A DNA stretch of 64,000 bases from Streptomyces hokutonensis (GTDB lineage: Bacteria > Actinomycetota > Actinomycetes > Streptomycetales > Streptomycetaceae), in contig NZ_BARG01000038.1 in assembly GCF_000376565.1 (NCBI RefSeq), positions 62,001-126,000 of the forward strand. Reading direction: 5' to 3'. Under the pieces are notes generated by a model that worked only from the letters and a program-made list of their open reading frames with translations, was not told where the DNA came from and made no database searches. Positions 48,784 through 58,373 of the stretch are shown here, one piece after another. Numbering within the stretch: position 1 is the stretch's first letter; every line of letters starts with the position of its first letter. The translations under genes and the position numbers were made by a program.

Positions 48784-50898
48784 ATGGACCAGTTCCTCAC
48801 CTTCGGGATCGTTGGCCTGAGCACGGCCGCGATCTATGCCGTCATCGGCAGTGGGCTCGTGCTCACCTACACCACCACCGGCGTGTTCAACTTCGCGCAC
48901 GGCGCGGCCGGCATGCTGTCCGCGTTCATGTACTGGCAGCTGACCGTCGGCTGGGGCTGGCCCGTTCCGGTCGCCCTGGTCGTGGTGCTGCTCGTGCTCG
49001 CCCCCGGCTTCGGGCTGCTCGTCGAGCGGTTCGTACTGCGGCCTGTCCAAGCCCTCGGTGAAGCCGAACGGCTCGTCATGACGGTCGCGCTGCTCAGCGG
49101 ACTCATCGCGGCGGCGCGCTGGATCTGGGACCCCAATGTGGCGCGCCCGCTGCCGATGTTCTTCGCCGACCGCAAGCCCTTCCATCTCGGCCCTGCCGTC
49201 ATCACCTGGCACCAGGCGATCACCATGGCGGTGGCCGTCGCCGTCGCGATCGGCCTGCGCATCCTGCTCTACCGCACCCGCGCCGGAGCCGAGATGCGCG
49301 CCGCCGTCGACGACCGGGCACTCGTAGGCCTCACCGGCGCCGACCCGGTCCGGGCGGGCCGGGTCTCCTGGATCCTCGGCACCCAACTGGCCGCGATCGG
49401 CGGCATTTTGATCGCCCCGACCGTCACGCTCGACGCCGCACAGCTCTCCCTGCTGATCGTCAGCGCCTACACCGCGGCCGTCTTCGGCAGGCTGCGCAGC
49501 CTGCCGCTCACCTTCCTCGGCGCCGTCGTCGTCGGCTGCATGGAGAGCTATCTGACCGGCTACCTGCCGCAGAACGACTACCTCCCCGGACTGAGGCTCG
49601 CCGCTCCCGCACTCCTCCTCTTCCTCGCCCTGCTGGTGTTCCCACATCGACGCCTGCGAGGCCGTGAGCGACGGCTTGCCCGCGTACCGGTGCCGAGCGC
49701 GCGCGGCACACTCGTGTTCGCCGCGGTGGTCATCACCTTCGGCGCGGTACTGGCCTCCCTCCTCGGAGAAGCCGACCTCATCACCTACGGAGCGATCTTC
49801 TCCCTGGGCGTAGTGGCACTCTCGTACGTCCCGCTCGCCGGGTACGCCGGACAGGTCTCGCTGTGCCAGCTGAGCATGGCGGGCATCGGCGCGGTCGTCT
49901 GGGGACACCTCGGCGCCCACGGCCAACTGTGGGCGCTCGCCGCCGCGATCCTCGTCTCGGCGGCGGCCGGAGCACTGGTCGCACTCCCCGCACTACGGCT
50001 CTCCGGCGTGTATCTCGCCCTGGGCACAGCCGCGTTCGCCGTGATCCTCGACCGCTGGATCTTCACCATCCCGGCCTTCCACGTCCTCGGCCTGCGGATC
50101 GCCCTGTTCGACCAGGGCTCGGTGGACATCTCAGGGCCCCACCTCTTCGGTCTACGGCTCGACAGCGGACGGCAGTTGATGGTGTTCGCCGCCGTCTGCC
50201 TCGCCCTCGCCTCGATCGGCGTGGCCGCCCTGCGCCGCAGCCGCTTCGGACGGCGGCTGATCGCCCTGCGCGACAGCGAGGCCGCGTACGCCACCCTCGG
50301 CGGCAACCTGCTGGTCGCCAAGGTGGCGGTGTTCGCCCTCGCCTCCGGCATCGCCGGACTCGGCGGAGCGCTGTACGGAATGCAGCAACGCACGGTCACC
50401 GCCGACCAGTTCAGCCTCATCGCGGGGCTGCCGATCTTCCTCGTCGCCGTGGTCGGTGGACTGGGCGCGGTCGGCAACGGGCTCTTCGCCGGCACCGCGT
50501 TCGTCGGTCCGACGAACGCCCTGATCGCCGTCGCCCCGGGTACCGCGAACCTGGTCGCCCTGCTCCCCGGCCTGGCCGGCGTGGGACTCGGCCACAACCC
50601 CGACGGCATCGTGTCCCGCTTCCGCCGCCAGTGGGAGCCCCTCGCCCGCGACCGCATCGCCCTGCCGGCCCTGCTCTGCGTCCTTGCCCTGGCCTGGGCG
50701 CTGCGCTTCGGCGACGTGATCAACGACTGGACGTACTACGGCGGTTCACTCCTCCTCGCCATAGCGCTCCGCTCCTGGGCGGACGCCCGGCAGACCGCTC
50801 CGGCCGAGCCGGAGATCCCCGTCGAGTGGTGGGGCCTACGGCGTGAGTGGCGCCCCGAGGACGAGGAGGTGCTGGCCCGTGGCGTCGCTGCAGGTTAG
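48784..50898 (+). CDS. ABC importer permease, LivH-LivM fusion
   Basis: A 704-residue integral membrane protein in which the two branched-chain-type permeases are fused. Residues about 1-290 are LivH-like (YAVIGSGLVLTYTTTGVFNFAHGAAG) and about 310-670 LivM-like (GYAGQVSLCQLSMAGIGAVVWGH and ALRDSEAAYATLGGN, the ATPase-contact loop). Some sixteen to eighteen hydrophobic segments are seen. It forms the membrane channel with the ATPases encoded next. The binding lipoprotein is at 18583. ATG at 48784 follows GGGGAG. Confidence 0.92.
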   Translation: MDQFLTFGIVGLSTAAIYAVIGSGLVLTYTTTGVFNFAHGAAGMLSAFMYWQLTVGWGWPVPVALVVVLLVLAPGFGLLVERFVLRPVQALGEAERLVMTVALLSGLIAAARWIWDPNVARPLPMFFADRKPFHLGPAVITWHQAITMAVAVAVAIGLRILLYRTRAGAEMRAAVDDRALVGLTGADPVRAGRVSWILGTQLAAIGGILIAPTVTLDAAQLSLLIVSAYTAAVFGRLRSLPLTFLGAVVVGCMESYLTGYLPQNDYLPGLRLAAPALLLFLALLVFPHRRLRGRERRLARVPVPSARGTLVFAAVVITFGAVLASLLGEADLITYGAIFSLGVVALSYVPLAGYAGQVSLCQLSMAGIGAVVWGHLGAHGQLWALAAAILVSAAAGALVALPALRLSGVYLALGTAAFAVILDRWIFTIPAFHVLGLRIALFDQGSVDISGPHLFGLRLDSGRQLMVFAAVCLALASIGVAALRRSRFGRRLIALRDSEAAYATLGGNLLVAKVAVFALASGIAGLGGALYGMQQRTVTADQFSLIAGLPIFLVAVVGGLGAVGNGLFAGTAFVGPTNALIAVAPGTANLVALLPGLAGVGLGHNPDGIVSRFRRQWEPLARDRIALPALLCVLALAWALRFGDVINDWTYYGGSLLLAIALRSWADARQTAPAEPEIPVEWWGLRREWRPEDEEVLARGVAAG

Positions 50899-51585
50899 TG
50901 GAGTGACCGTCTCCTTCGGCGGGAACCGCGCTCTGGACGGAGTGGCGCTGACCGCCGAGGCGGGCCGGGTCACCGGGCTCATCGGACCCAACGGGGCAGG
51001 AAAAAGTACCCTGTTCGACGTCGCGTCCGGACTGCGCAGGCCCTCCTCGGGGCAGGTCCGGCTGGACGGCCGGGACGTCACCCGGGCCCGACCCTCCGCT
51101 CGCGCCCGGCACGGACTGGCCCGCACCTTCCAACGCCTTGAACTCTTCGGCCGGTTGAGCGTGCGCGACAACCTCCTCGTCGCCGCCGAACTCGGCCCCG
51201 AACGCCGCCGGGCGGAGCAGGTCGTCACCGAGATCCTGCACCGCCTCGATCTCACGGACGTCGCCGACACCTCACCCGACGCCCTCCCCACCGGAGTCGG
51301 CCGCCTGGTCGAGGTCGGCAGGGCCCTTGCGATCCGACCGAAGGTGCTGCTCCTCGACGAACCCGCCGCCGGACAGGACGCGGAGGAGACCGAACGCTTC
51401 GCGGAACTCCTGCGCGCCCTCACCGAGGACGGGACCGCCGTCGTCCTCGTCGAGCACGACATGAGCCTCGTGATGGCCGTCTGCGACGAGGTGTACGTCC
51501 TCGACCTCGGCAAGATCATCGCCGTCGGCCCGCCCGAGGTGATCCGCAGCGACGAAACGGTACTCGCCGCCTACCTGGGGGACGC

Positions 51586-51589
<4 letters not shown>
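50879..51589 (+). CDS. ABC importer ATP-binding protein, LivG-like
   Basis: A 236-residue ATPase. Walker A is GPNGAGKST, Walker B is VLLLDEPAAGQD, and the signature region reads LPTGVGRLVEVGRAL, the loose form typical of LivG. The switch His is in VEHDMS. GTG at 50879 starts inside the permease gene end. It powers uptake as a heterodimer with the next gene product. Confidence 0.92.
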
Positions 51590-52289
<700 letters not shown>

Positions 52290-52293
<4 letters not shown>

Positions 52294-52673
52294 CGTCCAC
52301 CGAGACGCGAGCGGACCGCTTCGTCCGCGAACTCACCGTCCTGAAGATCCCGGACCCGGCCGCCGGAAGGGCCGCGCTCTGGCTGCGCGCCGGCGCCGCC
52401 TTGATGACGATCGGCGTCGTCCTCGGCGTGAGCGCCTACTTCATCTCGCACAACACCAGCGACCCGCTGGTGCAGAACGACGCCCTCACCCTCGGCCTCG
52501 CCGCGGTCGCCGGGAGCGTCGTCGGGTCCGCGCTCTTCCTGCGGTACTCGCTCACCGGCTTCCTGCGGTACTGGATGGCCCGTCAGTCCTACGACGTGGA
52601 ACTCCTCGCCGACCGCCTGCTCGAAAGGGAACTCCGCCATGACCCCACCGGCACCGACGCCGCGCCCCGGTGA
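52290..52673 (+). CDS. Small two-helix membrane protein
   Basis: A 127-residue protein of unknown function. It has two hydrophobic segments (about residues 30-52 and 67-87), an amphipathic N-terminus and a charged C-terminal tail. ATG overlaps the LivF stop (ATGA), so it is translated with the importer. It may be an importer accessory or belong with the following small protein. No family was recognised. Confidence 0.7.
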
Positions 52674-52956
52674 CCAACTCGCCAGCACCGTCTGCGGCAC
52701 CCGCGTGGTCGTCATCCGCGCCCCCGCCGACGTGCAGCCCCAACTGGCCTGCGGCGGACGCCCGTTGGTGCCCGCGGCCGAAGCACCCCCGGCGAAGCCC
52801 GGACCGGCCGGCACCACCACCCTCATCGGCAAGCGGTACGTCGACGCCACCGGCACCCTCGAACTGCTCTGCACCGCCTCCGGCGCGGGCGAACTCACCT
52901 GTGACGGCGCCCCCATGGCACTGAAGGCAGCCAAGCCGCTGCCCGCCTCCGACTGA
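52639..52956 (+). CDS. Small Cys-containing protein of unknown function
   Basis: A 105-residue Pro/Ala-rich protein with four cysteines in two separated regions (STVCGTRVVVIR, LACGGRPLV, LELLCTASG, LTCDGAPM), suggesting a metal- or disulfide-stabilised fold. It overlaps the previous gene by 35 nt and precedes the amidohydrolase by 25 nt. I do not recognise its family. The gene order LivF-membrane protein-this-amidohydrolase may point to substrate handling. Confidence 0.65.
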   Translation: MTPPAPTPRPGDQLASTVCGTRVVVIRAPADVQPQLACGGRPLVPAAEAPPAKPGPAGTTTLIGKRYVDATGTLELLCTASGAGELTCDGAPMALKAAKPLPASD

Positions 52957-52981
52957 CCGACCCACCCCCGAAGGAGCCGTC

Positions 52982-54277
52982 ATGGACCGCGACGACCTCA
53001 TCCTCATCAGCGTCGACGACCACATCATCGAACCGCCCGACATGTTCGTGAACCACCTCCCCGAGCGATACAAGAAAGAAGCGCCCCAACTGGTCCACCG
53101 GGACGACGGAACCGACGTCTGGCAGTTCGGCGGCGCGACCATCACCAACTCCGCGCTCAACGCCGTGGCCGGCCGGCCCAAGGAGGAGTACGGCGTCGAA
53201 CCGCAGGGCCTCGACGAGATCCGCCCCGGCTGTTACGACGTGCACGAGCGCATCAAGGACATGAACGCGGGCGGCATCCTCGCCCAGATGAACTTTCCGT
53301 CCTTCCCCGGCTTCTCGGCCCGGCTCTTCGCCACCGAGGACGCCGACTTCTCCCTCGCGCTCGTGCGGGCCTACAACGACTGGCACATCGACGAGTGGTG
53401 CGCCGCCTACCCGGGCCGCTTCATCCCGATGGCGCTGCCGGCCATCTGGGACGCGGAGCTGTGCGCGGCCGAGGTGCGCCGGGTCGCCGAGAAGGGCGTC
53501 CACTCGCTCACCTTCACCGAGAACCCCGCCGTCCTCGGCTACCCGAGCTTCCACGACCCGTACTGGAACCCGCTGTGGCGCGCGCTGTCCGACACGGACA
53601 CCGTGATGTCGGTGCACATCGGCTCCTCCGGCAGGCTCGCCGTCCCCGCCGCCGACTCGCCGCCCGACGTGATGATCACGCTCCAGCCGATGAACATCGT
53701 CTCCGCCGCCGCCGACCTGCTCTGGTCACCCCCGATCAAGCAGTTCCCGAACCTGAAAATCGCCCTCTCGGAAGGCGGTACGGGCTGGATCCCGTACTTC
53801 CTGGAGCGCCTCGACCGCACCTTCGAGATGCACTCGACGTGGACCCTCCAGGACTTCGGCGGCAAGCTCCCCTCCGAGGTCTTCCGCGAGCACTTCCTGA
53901 CCTGCTTCATCACGGACAAACTGGGTGTACGGCTGCGCCACGACATCGGCATCGACAACATCTGCTGGGAGGGCGACTACCCGCACAGCGACTCCCTGTG
54001 GCCGGACGCCCCCGAGCAGCTGCACGACGTGCTGTCGAGCTGCGACGTCCCCGACGACGACGCCCGGAAGATCACCTTCGAGAACGCGATGCGCTGGTAC
54101 TCCTTCGACCCCTTCGCGCACATCCCGCGCGAGCAGGCCACCGTGGGCGCGCTGCGCAAGGCGGCCGAGGGACACGACGTCACCACCCGGTCCCGCAGCC
54201 ACCAACTCATCGAGCCCGCCGAGAAGTTGGAGGCATTCCGCTCCAAGGCCCGGGCGGCCGTGGCGGCGGCCCGATGA
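52982..54277 (+). CDS. Amidohydrolase 2 family protein (ACMSD-like barrel)
   Basis: A 431-residue amidohydrolase-2 protein. It has ISVDDHIIEPPDMF at the N-terminus (D-D-H in place of D-x-H-x-H), MSVHIGSSG with a metal-type His, ALSEGGTGWIPYFLERLD and the C-terminal EGDYPHSDS Asp. ATG at 52982 follows AAGGAG. It is about 40 residues longer than the 32260 product and only distantly related. C-C hydrolysis, hydration or decarboxylation of a ring-opened acid is plausible, but no reaction can be fixed. Confidence 0.86.
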   Translation: MDRDDLILISVDDHIIEPPDMFVNHLPERYKKEAPQLVHRDDGTDVWQFGGATITNSALNAVAGRPKEEYGVEPQGLDEIRPGCYDVHERIKDMNAGGILAQMNFPSFPGFSARLFATEDADFSLALVRAYNDWHIDEWCAAYPGRFIPMALPAIWDAELCAAEVRRVAEKGVHSLTFTENPAVLGYPSFHDPYWNPLWRALSDTDTVMSVHIGSSGRLAVPAADSPPDVMITLQPMNIVSAAADLLWSPPIKQFPNLKIALSEGGTGWIPYFLERLDRTFEMHSTWTLQDFGGKLPSEVFREHFLTCFITDKLGVRLRHDIGIDNICWEGDYPHSDSLWPDAPEQLHDVLSSCDVPDDDARKITFENAMRWYSFDPFAHIPREQATVGALRKAAEGHDVTTRSRSHQLIEPAEKLEAFRSKARAAVAAAR

Positions 54278-55002
54278 GCGACCTGGTCCTGACGGAACGG
54301 GTCGGCGCAGTCCTCGTGGCGACCCTGAACCGTCCCGAGGTCAGAAACGCCATGAGCCCGGAACTGATTGACGACCTGTCAGACGTGCTGCGGGAGGCGG
54401 ACGCCGACCCGGCGGTCCGGGCGATCGTCCTCACCGGCGCCGGAACGGTCTTCTCCTCCGGCATGGACCTCAAGGCGTTCGCGAAGGGCGGCGGCAGATT
54501 CGACGGCCTGGTGTGGTTCTTCCGCGAGGGCATCGCCACCCCGGTGATCGCCGCCCTCAACGGCTCGGCACTCGCCGGCGGCTTCGAACTCGCCCTGGCC
54601 TGCGACCTGGTGGTGGCCGCCGAGGACGCCAAGCTGGGGATCGCCGAGGTCAAGCGGGGCCTGTTCGCGGCCGGTGGTGGTACGACCCTCGCCGACCGGG
54701 TGCCGCTGGCCGTCGCCCTGGAGATGGGGCTGACCGGCGACCTCGTCACGGCGGCGGACGCCAAGCAGTTCGGCCTGGTCAACCGAGCCGTCCCGGCCGA
54801 GAAGGTACGGGAGACAGCGCTGGCCCTGGCGGAACGCATCGCCGAGAACGGCCCTCTCGGTGTCGCGATGACGAAGAAGCTGATGCGGGAACGCCGTTGG
54901 GCCGAACCCGCAGAGGTCGAGGCGGTGTTCAGGAGCGCCGACGCGGCAGAGGGGGCACGCGCCTTCGCCGAACGCCGTAGCCCGGTGTGGACCGGGAAGT
55001 GA
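54274..55002 (+). CDS. Enoyl-CoA hydratase/isomerase family protein
   Basis: A 242-residue crotonase-fold protein. It has ATLNRPEVRNAMSPELI, VFSSGMDLKAFAKGG, NGSALAGGFELALACDLVVAAE and IAEVKRGLFAAGGGTTLADRV. ATG overlaps the amidohydrolase stop (ATGA). It ends the importer operon and is followed by two strong hairpins. Confidence 0.9.
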   Translation: MSDLVLTERVGAVLVATLNRPEVRNAMSPELIDDLSDVLREADADPAVRAIVLTGAGTVFSSGMDLKAFAKGGGRFDGLVWFFREGIATPVIAALNGSALAGGFELALACDLVVAAEDAKLGIAEVKRGLFAAGGGTTLADRVPLAVALEMGLTGDLVTAADAKQFGLVNRAVPAEKVRETALALAERIAENGPLGVAMTKKLMRERRWAEPAEVEAVFRSADAAEGARAFAERRSPVWTGK

Positions 55003-55006
55003 CCCA

Positions 55007-55044
55007 ACTCCGGTGTCCTCGGCGACGGTCGGAGACACCGGAGT
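55007..55044. terminator. Hairpin terminator after the importer operon
   Basis: ACTCCGGTGTC (55007-55017) pairs perfectly with GACACCGGAGT (55034-55044) across a 16-nt loop, four nt after the hydratase stop. Confidence 0.7.
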
Positions 55045-55045
55045 G

Positions 55046-55075
55046 ATGCTCAGGAGCGGACCGCCTCCTGAGCAT
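55046..55075. terminator. Second tandem hairpin overlapping the convergent gene end
   Basis: ATGCTCAGGAG (55046-55056) pairs perfectly with CTCCTGAGCAT (55065-55075) across an 8-nt loop. It contains the stop of the convergent hydratase gene. Together with the preceding hairpin it makes a bidirectional terminator. Confidence 0.65.
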
Positions 55076-56018
55076 CGGCGGTCACGTCATCGGTATCGCC
55101 GATCTCGTCGACCAGCCCCCAGCGCAGTGCCTCCACGGCGCTCAACTCCGCGCCGGACAGGGCGAGATAGGCAGCGCGCTCCCGGCCGACTCGGACGGGG
55201 ATGCTCGCTGTGCCGCCCGCACCCGGAATCAGCCCCATCCCGATCTCCGGCAACCGGATCACCGTGTCCGGCGCGGCGACCACGCGCCCCGCGAAAGCCG
55301 CGAGCTCGATCCCCGCGCCGACACAGGCGCCGTGCAGATGCGCGGTCACGCGCGGAGCACATCGGTGCAGCAGCGCGGCCGGGCTGCGACGGACCCGCAC
55401 CAGATGAGCTTGCGCCGGATCACGGGACGTACCGAACTCGGCGAGGTCGCCCCCACTGCAGAACGTCGGACCGTTCCCGTACAGGTCGACGCGGGTGATC
55501 GACGGGTCGGCCACGGCCACCTCGAGCGCCTCGCACAGCGCGTCCCGCGTCGCCGCGTCGAACGCGTTGCGCACCCAGGGCCGGTCCAGCGTGATCACCA
55601 GCCGGGAACCGTCGCGACCGAGCCGTACGGGAGTCTCGGCCGGGCGGTGCGTGCGCCCGGGAGCGGCGGCCAGCCAGGAACGGAAGTCCGCGCCGCCCTG
55701 GAGCGTCGAATAGGCAAGGGATTCGAGGACCAGCCTGTCCGGGACCGGGAGCCCGCCGCCCATCCGCAGTACCTGCACGAGCGCGACAGCTGCGGCGGGC
55801 CGACTCTCGACGATGTGCCCCAGCTCCCGGGCCATGGCATGCGGATCCGCACACCACACCCATGGGGCGGGCGGATCGGGGACGGCGGTGAGCAGTACGT
55901 CGTACCCGTCGATCGCGTCCTTGGGTGCTGCAGCCACACCGATCACGACACGGTCGCGGGTGTCTGGTTCCCACGCGGGGTTGCGGTCGAGATCGACGAT
56001 CACGAGGGGCGACTCCAC
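55050..56018 (-). CDS. Crotonase-fold protein with about 120-residue N-terminal extension
   Basis: A 322-residue protein. The C-terminal two-thirds are crotonase (VITLDRPWVRNAFDAATRDAL, TFCSGGDLAEFGTS, HGACVGAGIELAAFAGRV, LPEIGMGLIPGAGGTASI). The first 120 or so residues contain PLVIVDLDRNPAW and RVVIGVAAAP, a half-domain that may mimic a degraded crotonase repeat. GTG at 56018 follows AGGGAG. It is divergent from the CoA transferase-like gene at 56086. The GAGAAT operator is absent here. Confidence 0.83.
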   Translation of the reverse strand: MESPLVIVDLDRNPAWEPDTRDRVVIGVAAAPKDAIDGYDVLLTAVPDPPAPWVWCADPHAMARELGHIVESRPAAAVALVQVLRMGGGLPVPDRLVLESLAYSTLQGGADFRSWLAAAPGRTHRPAETPVRLGRDGSRLVITLDRPWVRNAFDAATRDALCEALEVAVADPSITRVDLYGNGPTFCSGGDLAEFGTSRDPAQAHLVRVRRSPAALLHRCAPRVTAHLHGACVGAGIELAAFAGRVVAAPDTVIRLPEIGMGLIPGAGGTASIPVRVGRERAAYLALSGAELSAVEALRWGLVDEIGDTDDVTADAQEAVRS

Positions 56019-56085
56019 GGTGATCTCCCTCCAGGCGTGGACCGGAGTGTAATTTGAGATCACCTGTGGAGAGAAGGGGGTTCGA

Positions 56086-57126
56086 ATGACAGAGAATCGC
56101 ACTCTCCACGCCTGGATGGACACTGTCGAGCCGTACGTGGCCCCTCTCTCCGACATCGCCTGCTCGTTCACCGGTCTGACGGGTGTTCCGGTGGATCTGC
56201 CGAGCGCACTGTTCCTCCGGGCCCAACTGGCCGGTCTGGAACGCCCGGGCAGGACCTCGGCCAACGGCTCCTGCCACCTTCTGCGAGCCGCCGACGGCTG
56301 GACCGCCGTGAATCTGGCTCGCCCCGACGACCTCGCCGCCGTACCCGCACTGCTGGCACTGCTCGGTTCACCGCCCGCCGAGACCGGGGGCTTGCACGAG
56401 GCGGTACAACAGGTCACGGCTGCCGGAGTGGCCGAGGCTGCGCAGCTGCTGGGCATCGCAGCCGCAGTACCTGGATCGGTCACCCGGGACGCACGGCCTG
56501 CGGTTCGCACCGAGCGGTGGGGCGAACGGCGTGTGCGCGCGATGGCCGATCTGCGGGTCGTCGACTTCTCCGCGCTCTGGGCGGGCCCGCTGTGCGCCCG
56601 GCTGCTGGGGCTCGCGGGCGCGCGGGTCGTCAAGGTCGAGAGCGCGACGCGACCGGACGGCGCGCGCCTCGGGACACCGGCCTTCTACGGCTGGCTGCAC
56701 GACGGACACGACAACGCCGTCGTGGAGTTCGTCCCCGGTGCGCTGGACGAACTCGTCGCCGAGGCCGACGTCGTCATCGAGGCCTCGCGACCGCGCGCGT
56801 TGCGCCGACTCGGCCTTCGCGCCGAGGATTTCCTCGCCGCCCGCCCCGGCCGGGTCTGGGTCGGCATCACCGGTTACGGACGCGAGAACGACCGTATCGC
56901 TTTCGGAGACGACGCTGCCGTCGCCGGCGGTCTGACCGGCCTCGACCCGAACGGCGACCCCGTCTTCCTCGGCGACGCGCTCGCCGACCCCGTCACCGGC
57001 GTCTTCGCCGCCCACGCGGCGGCCCGCTCTCTCGCCGAGGGAGGCGGAGAACTCCTCTGCGTCTCCATGGCGGCCTGCGCCGCGACCCTCGCCGACGCGC
57101 CTGCCCGGGTCCGCCCGCCGTGCTGA
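56086..57126 (+). CDS. Divergent type III CoA transferase-like protein
   Basis: A 346-residue protein. From about residue 155 it follows the CaiB/BaiF pattern (LRVVDFSALWAGPLCARLLGLAGARVVKVE and AFGDDAAVAGGLTG, the latter holding the expected Asp). The first 150 residues do not match the catalytic fold and may be a degraded second copy. It looks truncated at the C-terminus relative to 400-residue family members. ATG at 56086 follows GAGAAGGGGG. Activity is uncertain. Confidence 0.75.
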   Translation: MTENRTLHAWMDTVEPYVAPLSDIACSFTGLTGVPVDLPSALFLRAQLAGLERPGRTSANGSCHLLRAADGWTAVNLARPDDLAAVPALLALLGSPPAETGGLHEAVQQVTAAGVAEAAQLLGIAAAVPGSVTRDARPAVRTERWGERRVRAMADLRVVDFSALWAGPLCARLLGLAGARVVKVESATRPDGARLGTPAFYGWLHDGHDNAVVEFVPGALDELVAEADVVIEASRPRALRRLGLRAEDFLAARPGRVWVGITGYGRENDRIAFGDDAAVAGGLTGLDPNGDPVFLGDALADPVTGVFAAHAAARSLAEGGGELLCVSMAACAATLADAPARVRPPC

Positions 57127-58370
57127 TCAGAAACGTGGAGGTCGAGGGTCGCGGGCCCGCGGTGGACGTACGGATCGAAGGCGGGCGCATTGCCGAGATC
57201 GGGCCCGGGCTGCCGGGCCGGGGTGAAGTGGACGGCCGTGGCGGTGCGTTGCTGCCGGGTCTGCACGACCATCACATCCACCTCGCGGCGCTGGCCGCCG
57301 AAGCCGCCTCCGTGCGCGTCGGGCCGGGGGACGTGCGAGACCGTACGGCGTTCGCGGCGGCCTTGGCGACTGGGCCGCCGGGGGAGTGGGTGCGGGCCGT
57401 GGGCTACCACGAGGGCGTGGCAGGGGAGTTGGACCGCTGGACGCTGGACGCGCTCGTCCCCGATCGGCCGGTGCGGGTGCAGCATCGCACCGGCGCGCTG
57501 TGGGTGTGGAACAGTGCCGCGCTGCGGGCGGCAGGGCTGGACGGCGACGGACGGTTCTGGCGTGAGGACGAGCGGCTGCGGGGGTTCGTGCCGCCCGTAC
57601 GGCTGGATCTGGAGGGCGTGGGGCGGCGGGCGGCGGCACTCGGCGTCACGGGGTTCACCAACGCCGACCCGCACCCGGCCGGCGGACTCACCCAGATGCT
57701 GTCGGTCCTCCCGCAACGGCTCCTGGTGATGGGCGTCGACGAGCCCGTGAAGCTGATGCTCGACGATCCCACGCTCCCCACGCCCTCCCAACTCGCTCGC
57801 ACCATAGGGGAGATCAGGCCCAGGCCGGTCGCCGTGCACTGCGTGACCCGGGTGCAGTTGCTGGTGACGCTGCTCGCCCTGGACGAGGTGGGCCCGGCCG
57901 ACGGCGACCGCATCGAGCACGGCTCGGTCATCCCGGCCGAGACGATCCCGTGGCTGCGACGGCTCGGGGTGACGGTGGTGACCCAGCCTCACTTCCCCGT
58001 CGAACGGGCCGCCGCGTACGCCACCGACGTGGACGCCGACGACCGCCCTCACCTCTATCGCTGCCGGACCCTGACCGAGGCCGGCATCGCCCTCGCCGCG
58101 GGCACCGACGCGCCCTACGGCACCCCGGACCCCTGGGCGGTCATGCGGGCGGCGACGGAACGGGACGACGGCGAGCGGCTCCAACCGGAGGCGGCGCTGG
58201 GGCTGTTCACCGGTGATCCCCAACACCCCGCCCGGACAAGGCGGTTGGCGGTGGGCGCGGTCGCCGACCTGTGCCTGCTCCACGTACCGCTGCGCACGGC
58301 CCTCGACGCGTTGTCCGGTGAACTGGTCCGCGCCGCATACGTGTCGGGCCGCCGCATCACGCCCGCGTGA
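57120..58370 (+). CDS. Amidohydrolase, YtcJ-like
   Basis: A 416-residue metal-dependent hydrolase of the YtcJ/D-aminoacylase branch. It has LLPGLHDHHIHLAAL with the HxH, VAVHCVTRVQL and DRIEHGSVIP with metal His, and AAGTDAPYGTPDPW with the Asp, so metal ligands look complete. GTG at 57120 overlaps the previous gene by 7 nt. It would hydrolyse an amide or related bond. How it fits acyl-CoA catabolism is unclear. Confidence 0.85.
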   Translation: MLIRNVEVEGRGPAVDVRIEGGRIAEIGPGLPGRGEVDGRGGALLPGLHDHHIHLAALAAEAASVRVGPGDVRDRTAFAAALATGPPGEWVRAVGYHEGVAGELDRWTLDALVPDRPVRVQHRTGALWVWNSAALRAAGLDGDGRFWREDERLRGFVPPVRLDLEGVGRRAAALGVTGFTNADPHPAGGLTQMLSVLPQRLLVMGVDEPVKLMLDDPTLPTPSQLARTIGEIRPRPVAVHCVTRVQLLVTLLALDEVGPADGDRIEHGSVIPAETIPWLRRLGVTVVTQPHFPVERAAAYATDVDADDRPHLYRCRTLTEAGIALAAGTDAPYGTPDPWAVMRAATERDDGERLQPEAALGLFTGDPQHPARTRRLAVGAVADLCLLHVPLRTALDALSGELVRAAYVSGRRITPA

Positions 58371-58373
58371 TTC

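Noticed and set aside
56045..56062. Possible operator GTGTAATTTGAGATCAC between 55050 and 56086 genes
   Set aside because: Only the outer three base pairs and one inner pair are symmetric, and it does not match the GAGAAT motif. I could not support it.
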